This document shows positions 33,397 to 44,830 of a stretch of 64,000 bases of DNA, piece after piece. The translations under genes and the position numbers were made by a program. The notes under the pieces were generated by a model. The model was given only the letters and a program-made list of their open reading frames with translations. It was not told the DNA's origin and made no database searches. Positions within the stretch are counted from its first letter, which is position 1. Every line of letters starts with the position of its first letter. Source of the DNA: Rhodamnia argentea (lineage: Eukaryota; Streptophyta; Magnoliopsida; Myrtales; Myrtaceae); assembly GCF_020921035.1 (NCBI RefSeq), contig NC_063152.1:6710001-6774000 (forward strand). The letters are read 5' to 3'.

Positions 33397-34970
33397 GTGA
33401 TGTGGTTCAACTTCTTATAAGTATTTTCTTCTTATGTTTGTAATGTATGTGTGTACATATATATATATATATATTTTGTTTCATTAAGGTTTTTCTTACT
33501 TTACGATTTAGTTCAATAACTCTCACAACAGAACACGTAAAAGTGAAAAAAAAAAAAAAGATTCCGACAACGTTCTTTTAAAATGCATTTAGGGGCACAA
33601 TGAAGCCATGGCCACAAAACGTTCCTTTTTTGTTTTTACAGATGTAATATATAATGGAGAAAAATGAAATTTATATGGCTAAGCAAAAATAAAATGTATT
33701 TTTTCTTTCTTGCTAAAATATAAAATGCTATTTATATTTTAAAAAAAATTGTGAAGCTAATATATACGAATATGTTTGCTTAAATGTCGTGAAAGTTCTT
33801 AAATGTCATTTCTTCTTTTCCTTTTCCTTTTTTTGAGCGCAGGTCAACTCCCATGGTCACGTGAATCTCTGGGGAGATTCGGATGTACCCTCAACTAATC
33901 CTTCGTCAATCTCTTTCATTTCAATGGATGAAAACAATGGTCGTTGATGTTTTATGCGTTTCTTTCTTTCCTTGAATGAGTGCAGTGCTTTGTTTTTCGT
34001 ATGGGCTTGTATTAAGCAAATTATTTCTCTATGGAAAAACTGTCTAATTCGTATTGTATGAGAAGTACTGTCTGATTATCTTTACTTGAATTTGTTTATG
34101 TCGATATTTATCTTTCATCCACGGACAGCGAATGGTATCGTGCCACACCACCAAATCTTATGTTGTACTTCACTTCTCCAAGGGAAGATTAGAATTTTCT
34201 TTTCCTTTTGCTCCTAAGACTGAATCTTATGAAAATAAATGCAGAAAGTCTAATCGCACGAACAAATAATTTTTTTGTAATCTGCTCAAAGCCATCATCA
34301 GATTGATTTCATGAGTAAACTAGAGTGGACAGAACTGCCCAAATTGGACATCCTGAACATGAGAATGAGGTCGAGGGGGCTCCGTCCATAAACGGTCCCT
34401 GTACTTTAGTGTTGTGTGCAAAGCTGAAACCATTTTCAGGAGAGAAAACAAAAAGATAAACCAATGGTCGGGTCGCACCATAGTACAACGTTAAAGTTCA
34501 GTCCGTTGCTTATAAAACAGAATGATCCGTTGAGTCGGAACAGGTTTTAAGTATAGCCGTTATGATCTTCAGCCAAAGACCAGAGACGATTCGCATTCGT
34601 TGTCTACGGTTCATGAAGCTCTCTTGATACCCGTTACCGTTTTTCTAACGGCAAATCGATAAAGGGTGTGCTGAACCGGTTCGCGATCACAATCCAAAAT
34701 CTTCGAGAAATGCAAGTGAGTTCCACTTGCTCTGAAATCTCTCGGGGGCCAATCAACAATTCTGGGCTTCAGTAAGAGACAACAGCAGCGTGTGGGAATG
34801 AGTAAGTGAAATTTCGGCCATCGCTCCCCACCCTCATCGAGTTGGGTTGTTACATCAAATGCCCTTCCCTCCTTCCTCTCCCAAATTGCCCCCAAAATCG
34901 GTTTCTTATGAGAAAAGGCATTTGCAAATCTTGTGATATTTTATGTCCGGAATTGCCACCCTTGTCGGGT
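33397..34970. other. NLR1 downstream flank
   Basis: This is non-coding flank shared with arm B, 43.5-44.4 kb and 59.7-60.5 kb. Near 34610-34680 it contains a remnant of a second NLR start (AACCGGTTCGCGATCAC), matched by a better copy at 44423. Positions 34840-34985 hold an internal duplication of ACATCAAATGCCCTTCCCTC that arm B lacks. Confidence 0.6.
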
Positions 34971-35338
34971 TGGGTCGTTACATCAAATGCCCTTCCCTCC
35001 TTCCTCTCCTCTATGGCGAGTGGGAGAGTCTCTCCGATGTTGGTGACCCTCGCCTTGGCCGACGTTGGTTGAGGGTCGCTTGCCCAGCCCCACCTCGCCC
35101 GACGCTGGCGAGGGCAAGCCCCGACTCCGGCGGGAGGGAAGAGGGAAACAAGAAAAAAGGAAAAAAGACATGAAAAAATTGTAAAAAAATAAAGGACAAA
35201 AATGTACTTTGGTTGGGCTATTCTTTGAAACAATGAGAATACTTCATGTTTTTATTTGAAATAAGGTTTCCTTCGGATCTTTATTTGAAAAAACGAAGGC
35301 ACTTCAAGCCTTTTTTTTGAAAATTTCCTTTTTTATTA
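34970..35338. repeat. MITE with GC-rich core (copy 2, arm A)
   Basis: The core carries CTCGCCTTGGCCGACGTTGG. The right end has AAATAAGGTTTCCTTCGGAT and CGAAGGCACTTCAAGCC, as in the copy at 12.1-12.7 kb. The left boundary is uncertain. Confidence 0.5.
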
Positions 35339-36169
35339 TTTCAACTCCAACATTGGCAAGCAGCCCATCTACATATCTTTCTTTTTTTCATTTCCATTCT
35401 TCATCTATCAATCGATATTAAATTTATATTTAAATTTGGTGTTCCCCAAAAGATATGTCTATATATATGTGTGTATGTGTCATATTACCCATAATAGTAT
35501 CAAATTTACTTTCCGCCCTTTCACATAGAAAGGGAAGCAAACAAGTTCTCTGTCTAATTGACTACTTTCCACACGTTTACAATTGCTTTCTCACTCCGAT
35601 TTTTTTTAATGGAAGCTTAAAATGGTCTGGCTGTCTAGATTAACATTTAATTTTTATTTATTTTTTGCTTAATCTAAATCTTACGGCACGAGAAAATTAA
35701 ATTTAATAAATTCGAAACTCTTAAAACATTCATCATAATGTGTTTTGGCTATGTATGATTGGGAATTGAAATTTCTTAGGGAGATTGATCTATTGGGCTT
35801 TCTCGGCGATAGATTGTAATCTAATAGACAACTAGGCAATCGAAACGGATTGATAGGTACTCTTACCGAAAACATTGCAACCAGACATATTCTCATGATT
35901 TCATTTCTATTGAAAGTTTTCCTCTTCACAAGCCGAACGCAGTTTTAGGAGGATAGAAATTGAGGATATAAAACTATTTTCATTCTCATTTTCACTGAAA
36001 ATGAAAATTTAAAATATTTTCGTGAACCAAATGGTTTCTTATCGGGAAAAAAGAGAGAGATTGTTTTAAAATATTTAGGAAACAAGGGCTTGTCATTAAT
36101 TTCCAATTTAAAAGTGATGAGCCAACATATCACAAAAGATTTCAATCAATGGCCCCTACAAGGTCTTTC

Positions 36170-36174
36170 GATAC
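36170..36174 (+). repeat. Left target-site duplication GATAC
   Basis: GATAC directly precedes TGTCACGACCC and is repeated at 39212-39216. Confidence 0.85.
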
Positions 36175-39100
36175 TGTCACGACCCGAACCCTACGAATCG
36201 TCGACATCCCACATGGCCTCGCTTGCGTACAGTTTTCCAGGATTCTCGGGCCAACAATATTATACAACACATGCGGAAGCAACAAAATCTCCGTACAGAA
36301 AACCAATAACACTACGATAACTTGGGATGGTAAAAACATACATATGTACATATATACATAGTTGTTACAAACTGTCAAACCTAGGGCTTCGGGGGCCATT
36401 GTACAAGCCTGTGACCACCTATAACAAAAGACACGTGGTTGAAGCCCGCTACACAACCAAAATACAACACTCCACAAAACCGAGGGGCCGACTATCCTAA
36501 GCCTCATCCTCACTATCTCAAGCGGCTACTCAGCATCCAAAGGCTCCACAACGTCTCCCGGCATCTCGATCTCCGGGTCGGATCATTGCGGCGGAGGGTC
36601 TGAAAACAACCAACCCATGACGGGGTGAGATAAAATCTCAGTAGGAAAATCTCTAACCCTAGATCAGGTCGCTAGTGCCTCCAGACACAATCTAGGCGAG
36701 CAACAATTTCCAACAACTCTTTCTTTCTTACCTAAAAATTCTCCAATTAAATTCCAGAAAATTCCATTCTTTCTCCGACAATTCTCACACCTTCTCAAAT
36801 ATTGTACGTTACTCCCGTCTCGGCGTTCCATGCCTTAGTCCGACAATAAAATATTCTACGTACTCCGGGGCCCGTTTTTAACACATCCGGCCATAATATA
36901 AATATCCACATTACTCCGAAAATTTCTACGTTACTCCGAAAATATTCCACGCTACTCCAGAATATTCCACATTAGTCCGAAAATATTCCACGTCACTCCA
37001 GAATATTCCACGTTACTCCAAAAATATTCCACGGCACTCCAGAATATTTCACGTTACTCCAAAAATAATCCACGTCACTCCAGAATATTCCACGTTACTC
37101 CACAAATATTCCACGTTACTCCGCCGCCATCATAAGTTCATGAAATTGAGCCTCGGACCTTTATGGAACACGGCTCTATATATATCGGGGTCTCGGACAC
37201 ATAGGAATACGACCCACGGATCTCGGTCTCGGACACATAGGAACACGACCGGATAAAGTCTCGGACAATTAGTCGAACACGACTCACTTTGGTCTCGAAC
37301 GACTTAATTGAACACGACTTTCTTACTTTCTCGGTCTCAGACAATCGGACGAATACGGCTCACTTTGGCCTCGCACGACTTGATTGAATACGACCTTCTC
37401 ATTTCCTCGGTCTCAGACAATCGGACGAATACGGCTCACTTTGGCCTCGAACGACTTGATTAAATACGACCTTTTCATTTCTTAGAATAGTTCGGGACCA
37501 CGTGATTCACTCACGTTAGAGAATTAATAGTTCGGGATCACCCAATTAATTCACACTAATTCAAATATTAATTCAGACTACCCGATCAATTAATACTACC
37601 ATAGTATCCAATCCACGTCATGCGACCATATTACGCTAACGTAGCAATATGTAAATCACGCGCCACTAAAATTATACTAACGTGGAAATTTATCACGGCC
37701 GAACAATAATAATTTTCTAACATATAATTAATTCATGACCATAGTACTATACTATAATAATGTCACATTTAATTAGCACCGTGACATAACGACTTTATGT
37801 CACATAAAAGTAACCATAGTTAATATATTAACTAACCATGGTTCAAAAATTAACTAGAGTCAAATACTAACCTAACCATGATTAAACTATAGCATAAAGT
37901 AACTCTAGTTAGGGCATAAAGTAACCATAGTTAAACTTTGACCACTATTATCTTCTTGACTTACTATTCATGCAAGAACAAGCCTTCTTTCTCCTCAAAT
38001 CTGCAATTTTCGTCCAGCCCCTCCTCAAGCCCAAATCCAACAATTTTCTTCATCAAAAATTCACAATTTCATGGTCTTTTAGCAACCTAACCACCTAATT
38101 TAGGTTTAGAAACAATCCTACCTCAAAAACTCGCAAAAACGTCCGTTGAACGGTTGAGAAAAAGCTCGAACCAATTGGCGATTCCGGCGATCCTTGCATG
38201 GCCGGTGACTCGGCGACGATCTAGCGACTCCAAGCGCTCCAAAGCGACACCAAAGAAGGCTTGAAGAATTTTCGGCAATGAAGGGTGAGAGAGAGGGTGT
38301 TCGGCCAAGTGAGGGAGAGGGAGAGGGAGAGTGAGGTAGAGAGAAAGTGAGCTAGAGAGAGAGAGAGTTCTTGGATAATGAAGAAGAAGAGGGCCAATAT
38401 AATAATTAATATAGGTTAATAATAATTAATTATGCCTACAAAATCAAGAGAAAAAATAATTATTTCCCCTCATTGACTAGTCAATCTCGGCCAAAAGGGA
38501 AAATGGCCAAAATACCCTTAGTTCCAAGTGAAAAATGGGGTATTTTTGAGGGCAAATGGGTCCTTTCCCATATCCAGTCCAAATATACTTTTCCCGAACC
38601 TCTTTGGGGCGAACCGCGAAAGAATTTCACACGGGATGAGGAAACGTCCAAAATTTTATTTATTGAAACCCCTGAAGGTCCGACGTCAAATTCTGAAGCT
38701 CGATTCGCGATCAATCTCGATCAATAGAATTTTCAGCGTATCTCAAACTAACAGACGGCTTTTAGGAGTTACGCGTATCGACCCGTGATTAAAATCACGT
38801 TTAAGAATTACTCGAGCCCTGGCGACCTTGGTTGTCATTCAATTACGAGGGTCAATCACTAGTCCCGATGGACACGATCGTTAGAAAATAATTCAGGAAC
38901 GTTCGGAACCCATACGAGGTCGAACGGAATCACCCGTGATCCAAACGTAGGGTATTGCCCAACTCGTTCCTTAATTATTCTATGATCGGCCTATATTGGT
39001 CCAAAATATTTCCTCGACAATTTTCATGGCCAAAAAGTCAGTCCAGGATCAAGTTCTTAGGTCCACGTACTTGATTTTTCCTAGTTAGCCATTCCCATTT

Positions 39101-39211
39101 GGTTAGTATGCTCGAGAGGGATCAATTCCGAGTGAGATTCGACTGAAATACATCGATGAGACTTTTCATTTATTCAAGGGTTCAAAACGAGCCGGATTAC
39201 GGGATGTCACA
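36175..39211. mobile_element. 3.04-kb LTR-type insertion, probably a solo LTR (Ty3/gypsy-like)
   Basis: The insertion begins TGTCACGACCCGAACCC and ends GGGATGTCACA. It has TG...CA termini and is flanked by a perfect 5-bp direct repeat, GATAC. It encodes no gag or pol frame, no internal second copy of its ends is seen, and the TGTCACG...GTCACA ends are like those of plant gypsy LTRs, so a solo LTR is the simplest reading. Inside are short-period repeats (36900-37125, units with CCACGTTACTCC) and about three 76-bp units at 37256-37482 (TCGGTCTCAGACAATCGGAC). A (GA)-rich tract lies near 38290-38370. Arm B preserves the empty site. Confidence 0.8.
37256..37482. repeat. Tandem 76-bp repeat within the LTR-type element
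   Basis: TCGGTCTCAGACAATCGGAC occurs at 37331 and again at 37407, with a more diverged unit just upstream. Each is followed by ACGGCTCACTTTGGCCTCG. Confidence 0.8.
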
Positions 39212-39216
39212 GATAC
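39212..39216 (+). repeat. Right target-site duplication GATAC
   Basis: This is the second copy of the 5-bp target site, followed by TTTGCTTGGTTTGATT, which continues the arm sequence interrupted at 36174. Confidence 0.85.
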
Positions 39217-39418
39217 TTTGCTTGGTTTGATTGGGACGGAAGAAAAGTGAAGAGTCTAGGAGTTCCCAATGCCTTGCTTTGCTTTGAATTAACCGATTGA
39301 AACTGAAATACCTTTTTGATTCAAATTGTTGAGGCAGAATTAATTTTTTATTCTTCTTCATTGTTCCATCTTTCTTTTTATTGATTTCTTCGCATGCCAA
39401 CTTAACTTTCTCTTTTAA

Positions 39419-39670
39419 GGGATAAATGTAATGAAAGTCCTAAAACTTATCTACCAAAATATAATTGAGTCCTAAAAACTTGTCATGTTAGTGCAATCAA
39501 GTCCTTCCATTAACTCCGTTCAACTTGACAAACGAAAAATGCTAACAAGTTTGAGGGCTTGATTTCATCAACTTAACAGGCTTTATGGATTAGATTGCAC
39601 CAATTTAACAAGTTTTACGGCTCATTTACACTTTCATGATAAGTTTTAGGACTTTCATTGTACTTATCTC
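39419..39670. repeat. Complete foldback MITE at the arm boundary
   Basis: GGGATAAATGTAATGAAAGT at the left is the inverted complement of CTTTCATTGTACTTATCTC at the right. The inner phrases of this 0.25-kb element pair as well. Arm B holds only one half of it (51495-51635). Confidence 0.75.
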
Positions 39671-40214
39671 TTTCTTTTTCGAAATGAAATGCCGAGAGAC
39701 CCATATAAAATGGGTAGGAAAAAAAAAACTATATAGTGAGTGTGTATTTGTTTCGCGAAAAGTAAATGATGTACAAAATATTTTCCTAAATAAAGATGAT
39801 CATTTGTATCTCTCACAAAACTGAATAAACGGAAAAAGATTTTGATCATCAATTAAAATGTTTACATATAAATTATTGTTGATCATGAAAGTATTTTCCG
39901 TCGACTAACTATTCTAAGCGACATTAGACGATAATTTTCAGGTGAATTACATACACAAATAAAGAATAGATGCTTGGACGAGATTGGATCTTTGAAGTAA
40001 TCTCGCGGTTCTTCATTGTTCCATGAAAGCAAGATCAAGAAAAGGTAGAAAGCATGTTCCTGTTAACTTGCAGGCCACTCGCAAGGAAAGAATCTCCCTT
40101 TCATCCGATTGGAAGCAAGTCATCATCATATCAACCGACTCACGAGAGGAAGACATTGTTTGTCCTTATACATTTCAAACCAAATTGCTTGAATCAATTT
40201 CCCCACCACCTAGC

Positions 40215-42791
40215 ATGGCTGAATCACTCGTTTTCAGCATTGCACAGGGTGTGCTGGGGAAGATAGCATCTTCAGCGTTCCAAGAAGCCGTCGCAATTTA
40301 CAGCGTCAAAGATGAGATCCACGAGCTTGAAGATACGATGGCTGCCATTACAGCAGTGTTGTTAGACGCTGAGGAGCAACAGGCGAAGAACCACGGTCTG
40401 CAACTGTGGCTACGTCGACTTCGAGATGTGTTGTACGATGCGGAGGATGTGCTTGATGAACTCGAGTGTGAAGCCTTACGGAAGCAGGTAATCAATCGGT
40501 ACGGGGGCATCAAAGAGAAGGTACGCCGCTTCTTTTCGCTCTCTAATACACTGATACTCCGTGCAAAAATCAGTCATAAGAGCAAGGAGATTAGGGAGAC
40601 ATTATCAAAAATTTTCATCGAAAAGAATCAGTTTGATCTTAATGTGCGGAGTGTCGATAATGGTGTGGCGCATTTGCGATCCCGAGAGATGACTTACTCG
40701 TTCGTAAGCAAGTTGGATGTGGTCGGAAGAGAAAGTGATAAGGAAAAGATAATTGAGATACTGATGCAACCGGATCAGAAAACCCTCTCGGTGATTCCCA
40801 TCGTCGGAATAGGAGGTATGGGCAAGACGGCCCTAGCTAAATTAGTTTATAATGATGACAATGTGAAAAAGCAATTCGAGTCGCGACTATGGGTGTGCGT
40901 ACCTGAGGACTTTGATTTAAAGAAAACTATCGAAGCAATCATCAAAGATGCAACTGGGCAAAGCTTGAGTAACCTTGACATTCAGCAATTGCAAACCTCT
41001 TTGCGAGACATCATCAAAGACAAGAAATTTCTACTAGTCTTAGATGACGTGTGGAGCGACGACCGCAGTAGATGGGAAGAATTGAAAGCTTTGCTAACCG
41101 AAGGAGCTAGTGGAAGTAAGATAATTGTGACAACGCGTAGTTCAAAAGTCGCTTTTATAATGGGTACCCATCCGGTGCATAATCTAAAAGGTCTTTCTCA
41201 TGAAGACTCGATGGCCTTGTTCCAAAAATGGGCTTTCGACCAAAAGGAAAAACACCCACGTCCTGATTTCCTTGAGATGGGAAATGACATTGTCAAAAAA
41301 TGTCAAGGAGTTCCTCTCCTTGTCAAAACTTTGGGGAGTCTACTTTACACGAAGGAGGAAGTACGATATTGGGCCCATATAAGGGATAGCGAGGTATGGA
41401 AGTTAGTGGAAGAAAGAAAGGACCTTCTGCCGGTACTTAAGCTCAGCTATGATCATTTACCGTCCCACTTAAAACGTTGTTTTGCCACATTTGCACTTTT
41501 TCCCAGAGGGTTTGAATTAGATAGCAATCGTTTAGATGACTTATGGATGGCTTCAGGGCTCATGAGTTCAACAGCGGAAAAAGAAGACAGTAGTGTTGAG
41601 TACGTCAAAGAGTTGTGGAAGAGATCTTTGATCCAAGACGTTGAGGAGTCCGAATCAATATTAACTTTTAAAGTGCACGATCTAGTCCATTCTCTTGCAA
41701 CGATTGTGGCACGAAATGATTGCTCTATTGTTAGCTTAGACACTGAAGAGATTTCGGAAGGAGCTCGGTACATTTCGTTCTCTAGCGATTCTTTAGAGGG
41801 TATCTCAAATTTTGATGGAGTCCCACCTTTTTTGAGAAAGCCAACTTCGAAGAGGCTCCGTGTAATTAAATTTCAGTTCGATTGTCAAGATGGAGTTATT
41901 ACTAGAGAATTTGCTAGAACATGCATCTCCAAGTGTAACCATTTACGGTACCTAAATTTGATGGGTGGTACTTTTGAGGAGCTGCCAAGTTCCATATGCA
42001 ACTTCAAGCAATTGAGGACTTTACTTCTCTCTGGGAACAAGCGATTGAAGAAGCTTCCGGATACCATTTGCGAGTTGCAGAGTTTGCTACACTTATATCT
42101 CAATCGTTGCTCAGAGCTAGGCGAATTACCCAAAAATATGAAGAGGCTCGTCAGCCTTAGAAAGCTATACGTAACAACAAAGCAGAAGAGTCTGCAAGAA
42201 AGTGGAATACAATACCTTAAAAGTCTACAGTTTTTGGGACTCAAAGGATGCCAAAATCTACAAGTTTTGTTTGAAGGCACTTGTCAATTGACTTGCCTTC
42301 GACGGTTGGAAATTCTAAATTGTAGGGGACCAATATCTATTCCTTTTGCGGAATTAATTGCCCTACAGATCTTTGTGATTGATGATTCAAACCTCATGTT
42401 GACCGAGGAGAACAAGCCCATCTTTCCTTCGAATCTTCATACGCTGGCAATATCAAAATCCGAACAAGTGATGGAGTTGCTGCAATGTCTGGATCAGTCC
42501 GCTTGTGAATTGGAGGCCTTTTCTGTCTATGATTGCCCGAGCTTCACCGCTGTACCCGAATGGCTGCCCAATCATACACATCTCAGATTAATTCGCTTGA
42601 TCCGATGTCCCAAATTGCCATATATGCCGCAAGGAATCCAGTCCATCACTGCCCTCAAAGAATTACGGGTCGAATCTTGTGGTGAATTGAGCGAAAGATG
42701 TCGACCAACGATGGGCGTGGATTGGCCAAAAATCGCTCATATTCCTCGAATCTGTCTTGATCTTATATGGGTACAATGGATGGAGGATTAG
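40215..42791 (+). CDS. NLR2: intact CC-NB-ARC-LRR disease-resistance protein (RGA-like)
   Basis: This is an intracellular immune receptor of 858 residues with no intron in the coding frame. The N-terminal Rx-type coiled coil carries DAEDVLDELECEALRK. The NB-ARC has the P-loop GIGGMGKT (198-205), kinase-2 FLLVLDDVW (272-280), RNBS-B SKIIVTTR, GVPLLVKTLGSLL (365-377, in place of GLPLAL), RNBS-D CFATFALFP (422-430) and KVHDLVH (486-492), with Val for the Met of MHD. Leucine-rich repeats follow, for example ELPSSICNFKQLRTLLLSGN. The start at 40215 (MAESLVF) matches both paralogues; an in-frame Met at 40023 would add 64 residues not preserved in the others. All motifs are present, so this is the only copy in the cluster likely to be functional. 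ATP/ADP switching is inferred from the family. Confidence 0.93.
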   Translation: MAESLVFSIAQGVLGKIASSAFQEAVAIYSVKDEIHELEDTMAAITAVLLDAEEQQAKNHGLQLWLRRLRDVLYDAEDVLDELECEALRKQVINRYGGIKEKVRRFFSLSNTLILRAKISHKSKEIRETLSKIFIEKNQFDLNVRSVDNGVAHLRSREMTYSFVSKLDVVGRESDKEKIIEILMQPDQKTLSVIPIVGIGGMGKTALAKLVYNDDNVKKQFESRLWVCVPEDFDLKKTIEAIIKDATGQSLSNLDIQQLQTSLRDIIKDKKFLLVLDDVWSDDRSRWEELKALLTEGASGSKIIVTTRSSKVAFIMGTHPVHNLKGLSHEDSMALFQKWAFDQKEKHPRPDFLEMGNDIVKKCQGVPLLVKTLGSLLYTKEEVRYWAHIRDSEVWKLVEERKDLLPVLKLSYDHLPSHLKRCFATFALFPRGFELDSNRLDDLWMASGLMSSTAEKEDSSVEYVKELWKRSLIQDVEESESILTFKVHDLVHSLATIVARNDCSIVSLDTEEISEGARYISFSSDSLEGISNFDGVPPFLRKPTSKRLRVIKFQFDCQDGVITREFARTCISKCNHLRYLNLMGGTFEELPSSICNFKQLRTLLLSGNKRLKKLPDTICELQSLLHLYLNRCSELGELPKNMKRLVSLRKLYVTTKQKSLQESGIQYLKSLQFLGLKGCQNLQVLFEGTCQLTCLRRLEILNCRGPISIPFAELIALQIFVIDDSNLMLTEENKPIFPSNLHTLAISKSEQVMELLQCLDQSACELEAFSVYDCPSFTAVPEWLPNHTHLRLIRLIRCPKLPYMPQGIQSITALKELRVESCGELSERCRPTMGVDWPKIAHIPRICLDLIWVQWMED

Positions 42792-44340
42792 GTAAGCACC
42801 TATCTATTTCTTCTTCGTTCTTAGATGTAATATAGTGATTCACTTTATTCAATCGAATTAAAATTTAATACAAGTATTGCAATTTCAAAAAACGACAATG
42901 AGATAAAAAAAAAAAGTTGTTTACTAAGATACAATCAATAGTCGTCCATTAGATTGCAAAAGGAATTCAATGTAGAATGATCTTTTTCATAAAGCAAATA
43001 ATCCAATTTAAATTTGACCGAAAAATTAGAAGTTGCTTTGAATACTCGAGTAATGATAAAAACTATAGACTCAACTCGTAATACTATCTATTTTTTTTTT
43101 TAACTCAGATTATGAAACAATAAAGAATGTTTTTATACCGTAAATCCAATTCAGGTCATAGCACGAGAATGATTGCTACTTCAAATAATGTATTTTGAAG
43201 GCTCTTGGATTATCTTCGTTGGCAAGACACTTGGCTTAATACCAATTGTAGGTGGGTCGAATGGAGCCAATAAAATGCCCTTAATAAAGATAAATCGCCC
43301 AATAGAAACTTATTTATTTTCATGTGCATGAAAAGTTAATGCACAGATAAATCTCTTCACTTTCAATTTAACTTTCTCACTTCTTCTCCTTCTTAAAAAA
43401 CAAAAAGAAATCTCAATCTTATTATAAGAATGTCAAAATATTCAATTTATTTGTCCAATCAAAATAGTTGCAGATATCTATGTTCACGATTTTTATGGTG
43501 ATGTGGGTGAACTTCTTATAACAATTTTCTAAGTAAGTCTGTAATATATTGTTTCATTTCACGAAGATTTTTCGCTTTATGCAATCAGACAATTGGCACC
43601 AGAGTAAATGTCATAATATTATGTGATATATTTTCTAACCTCATTTTTTTCTCTTTTGAGCATAGACGAGCTCCCACGATCAACTTGTCACGCCATGTGG
43701 ACCTCCGCAAAAGATTTGGACATTCACTCAGCTAATCCTCCATCGATCTCTTTCATTTTCATGGATGAAAACAATGGACATTGATAGTATTTGTCCTTCT
43801 TTCTTTCTTTCCTTGAATAAGTGCAGTTGTTTATTATTCGTCTGTGTTTGTATTTCAAATTCCTCTATGGAGAAAAATACCTACTTCGTATTGTATGAGA
43901 CAAACTGTCGAATTGTATATTTGAATTTGTTTATATCGATATTTATCTTTCACCCATGGACAACACCACACCACACCACCAAATCTTATTTTTGCCAAAT
44001 GAGTGTCAGTTACTCGATCTTTTTGTAATGATTCCACTAGACTACTTAAAGAGTTTCCCAGGAATAATGCATTAAAAAAAAAAACGTCTTTTTCGTTTTA
44101 AATCAGTTTGACTTCACTTCTACATAGGAAGATTAGTTCTTTATTTTTTCTTTTTCGTTTGAAATTTGTTTGAGCTCGCAGTTCTGAATGCTATGGTTCC
44201 ATGAGCTGAGCATCTCCTCGGTTGATTTCATGACTACACTAGACTGCACAGAACTGCCCAAATTGGACATCCTGAAAGTGAGAAAACAGAAAGATAACCA
44301 CAAAACCATATGTCCTAGGAGAACCAATGGTGGAGTCAAA
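42792..44340. other. NLR2 downstream flank
   Basis: This is non-coding and homologous in patches to the flanks of NLR1 and NLR3 and to 59.38-60.45 kb. The part at 42840-43490 contains extra AT-rich sequence relative to the arms. Confidence 0.55.
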
Positions 44341-44422
44341 CGATATTAAAACACCTTCATTGTCTGTGGTTCATCAAACTCTCTTGATACCCCTGCTGTT
44401 TTTCCAATGACAAGAAGAGAAA

Positions 44423-44830
44423 ATGGCCAAATCGGTTCTTTACGGCGTCGTAGAGAGTGTGCTGAGCCGGTTCGGATCACATGCCTTTCCATAATAATTA
44501 GGATGGGATGTTTAGGAAAAACAGTGCTCGCTAAGTTAGTGTACAATAACGACAATTTTTCATTTCAGAACATGGGTATGCATTCACAATGATTTTGATC
44601 TAACGAAATCTCTTGAAAAGGTCCGGAGAGATACTGTTGGTCAAGGCTTGATTAGAGTTCCTGCCGCTATTAGTCGACGTATAGGACAATGGTCGTACCC
44701 GTAGCACTTGAAATGATACAGAGAGATTTGTTCATAGAAGGTGGTAAGGGTAGTTGCCTAGTTTCGGCAACCTGCAGTCGCGAATTCGTTTCCCTTGTGG
44801 GACTTGTATTAGCATTCAGGTTAAAGGCCT
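44423..44830 (+). pseudogene. Relic of a second NLR type (CC start fused to P-loop region)
   Basis: An ATG at 44423 begins MAKSVLYGVVESVLSRFGSH, like the start of an RGA-type CC domain. After a few codons the frame reads IRMGCLGKTVLAKLVYNN, a decayed P-loop, so nearly the whole CC domain is missing. Further on, FDLTKSLEKVRRDTVGQGLI-like codons appear only after frame changes. The copy is non-functional. It lies just downstream of NLR2, and the same relic recurs in part at 34.6 kb and 60.5 kb. Confidence 0.75.

Larger units (their letters stand above)
28443..39550 (+). repeat. Arm A of a large inverted segmental duplication
   Basis: This arm matches the reverse complement of arm B (51495-58365). 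Collinear landmarks are: 28451-28774 with about 58010-58355; 30016-30709 with 57271-58010; NLR1 with NLR3; 33287-36174 with 51837-54728, nearly equal in length; and 39217-39550 with 51495-51830. Arm A carries two insertions that arm B lacks, listed separately. The NLR copies in the two arms are more like each other than either is like NLR2. Confidence 0.9.

Noticed and set aside
35945-36145. Short frames at the junction of the LTR-type element
   Set aside because: They lie in duplicated non-coding NLR flank and are not conserved as frames in the other arm.
36900-37125. Regularly spaced short repeats resembling a CRISPR array
   Set aside because: The units and spacers are themselves variants of one AT-rich phrase, lie inside an LTR-type element of a plant, and have no cas genes nearby.
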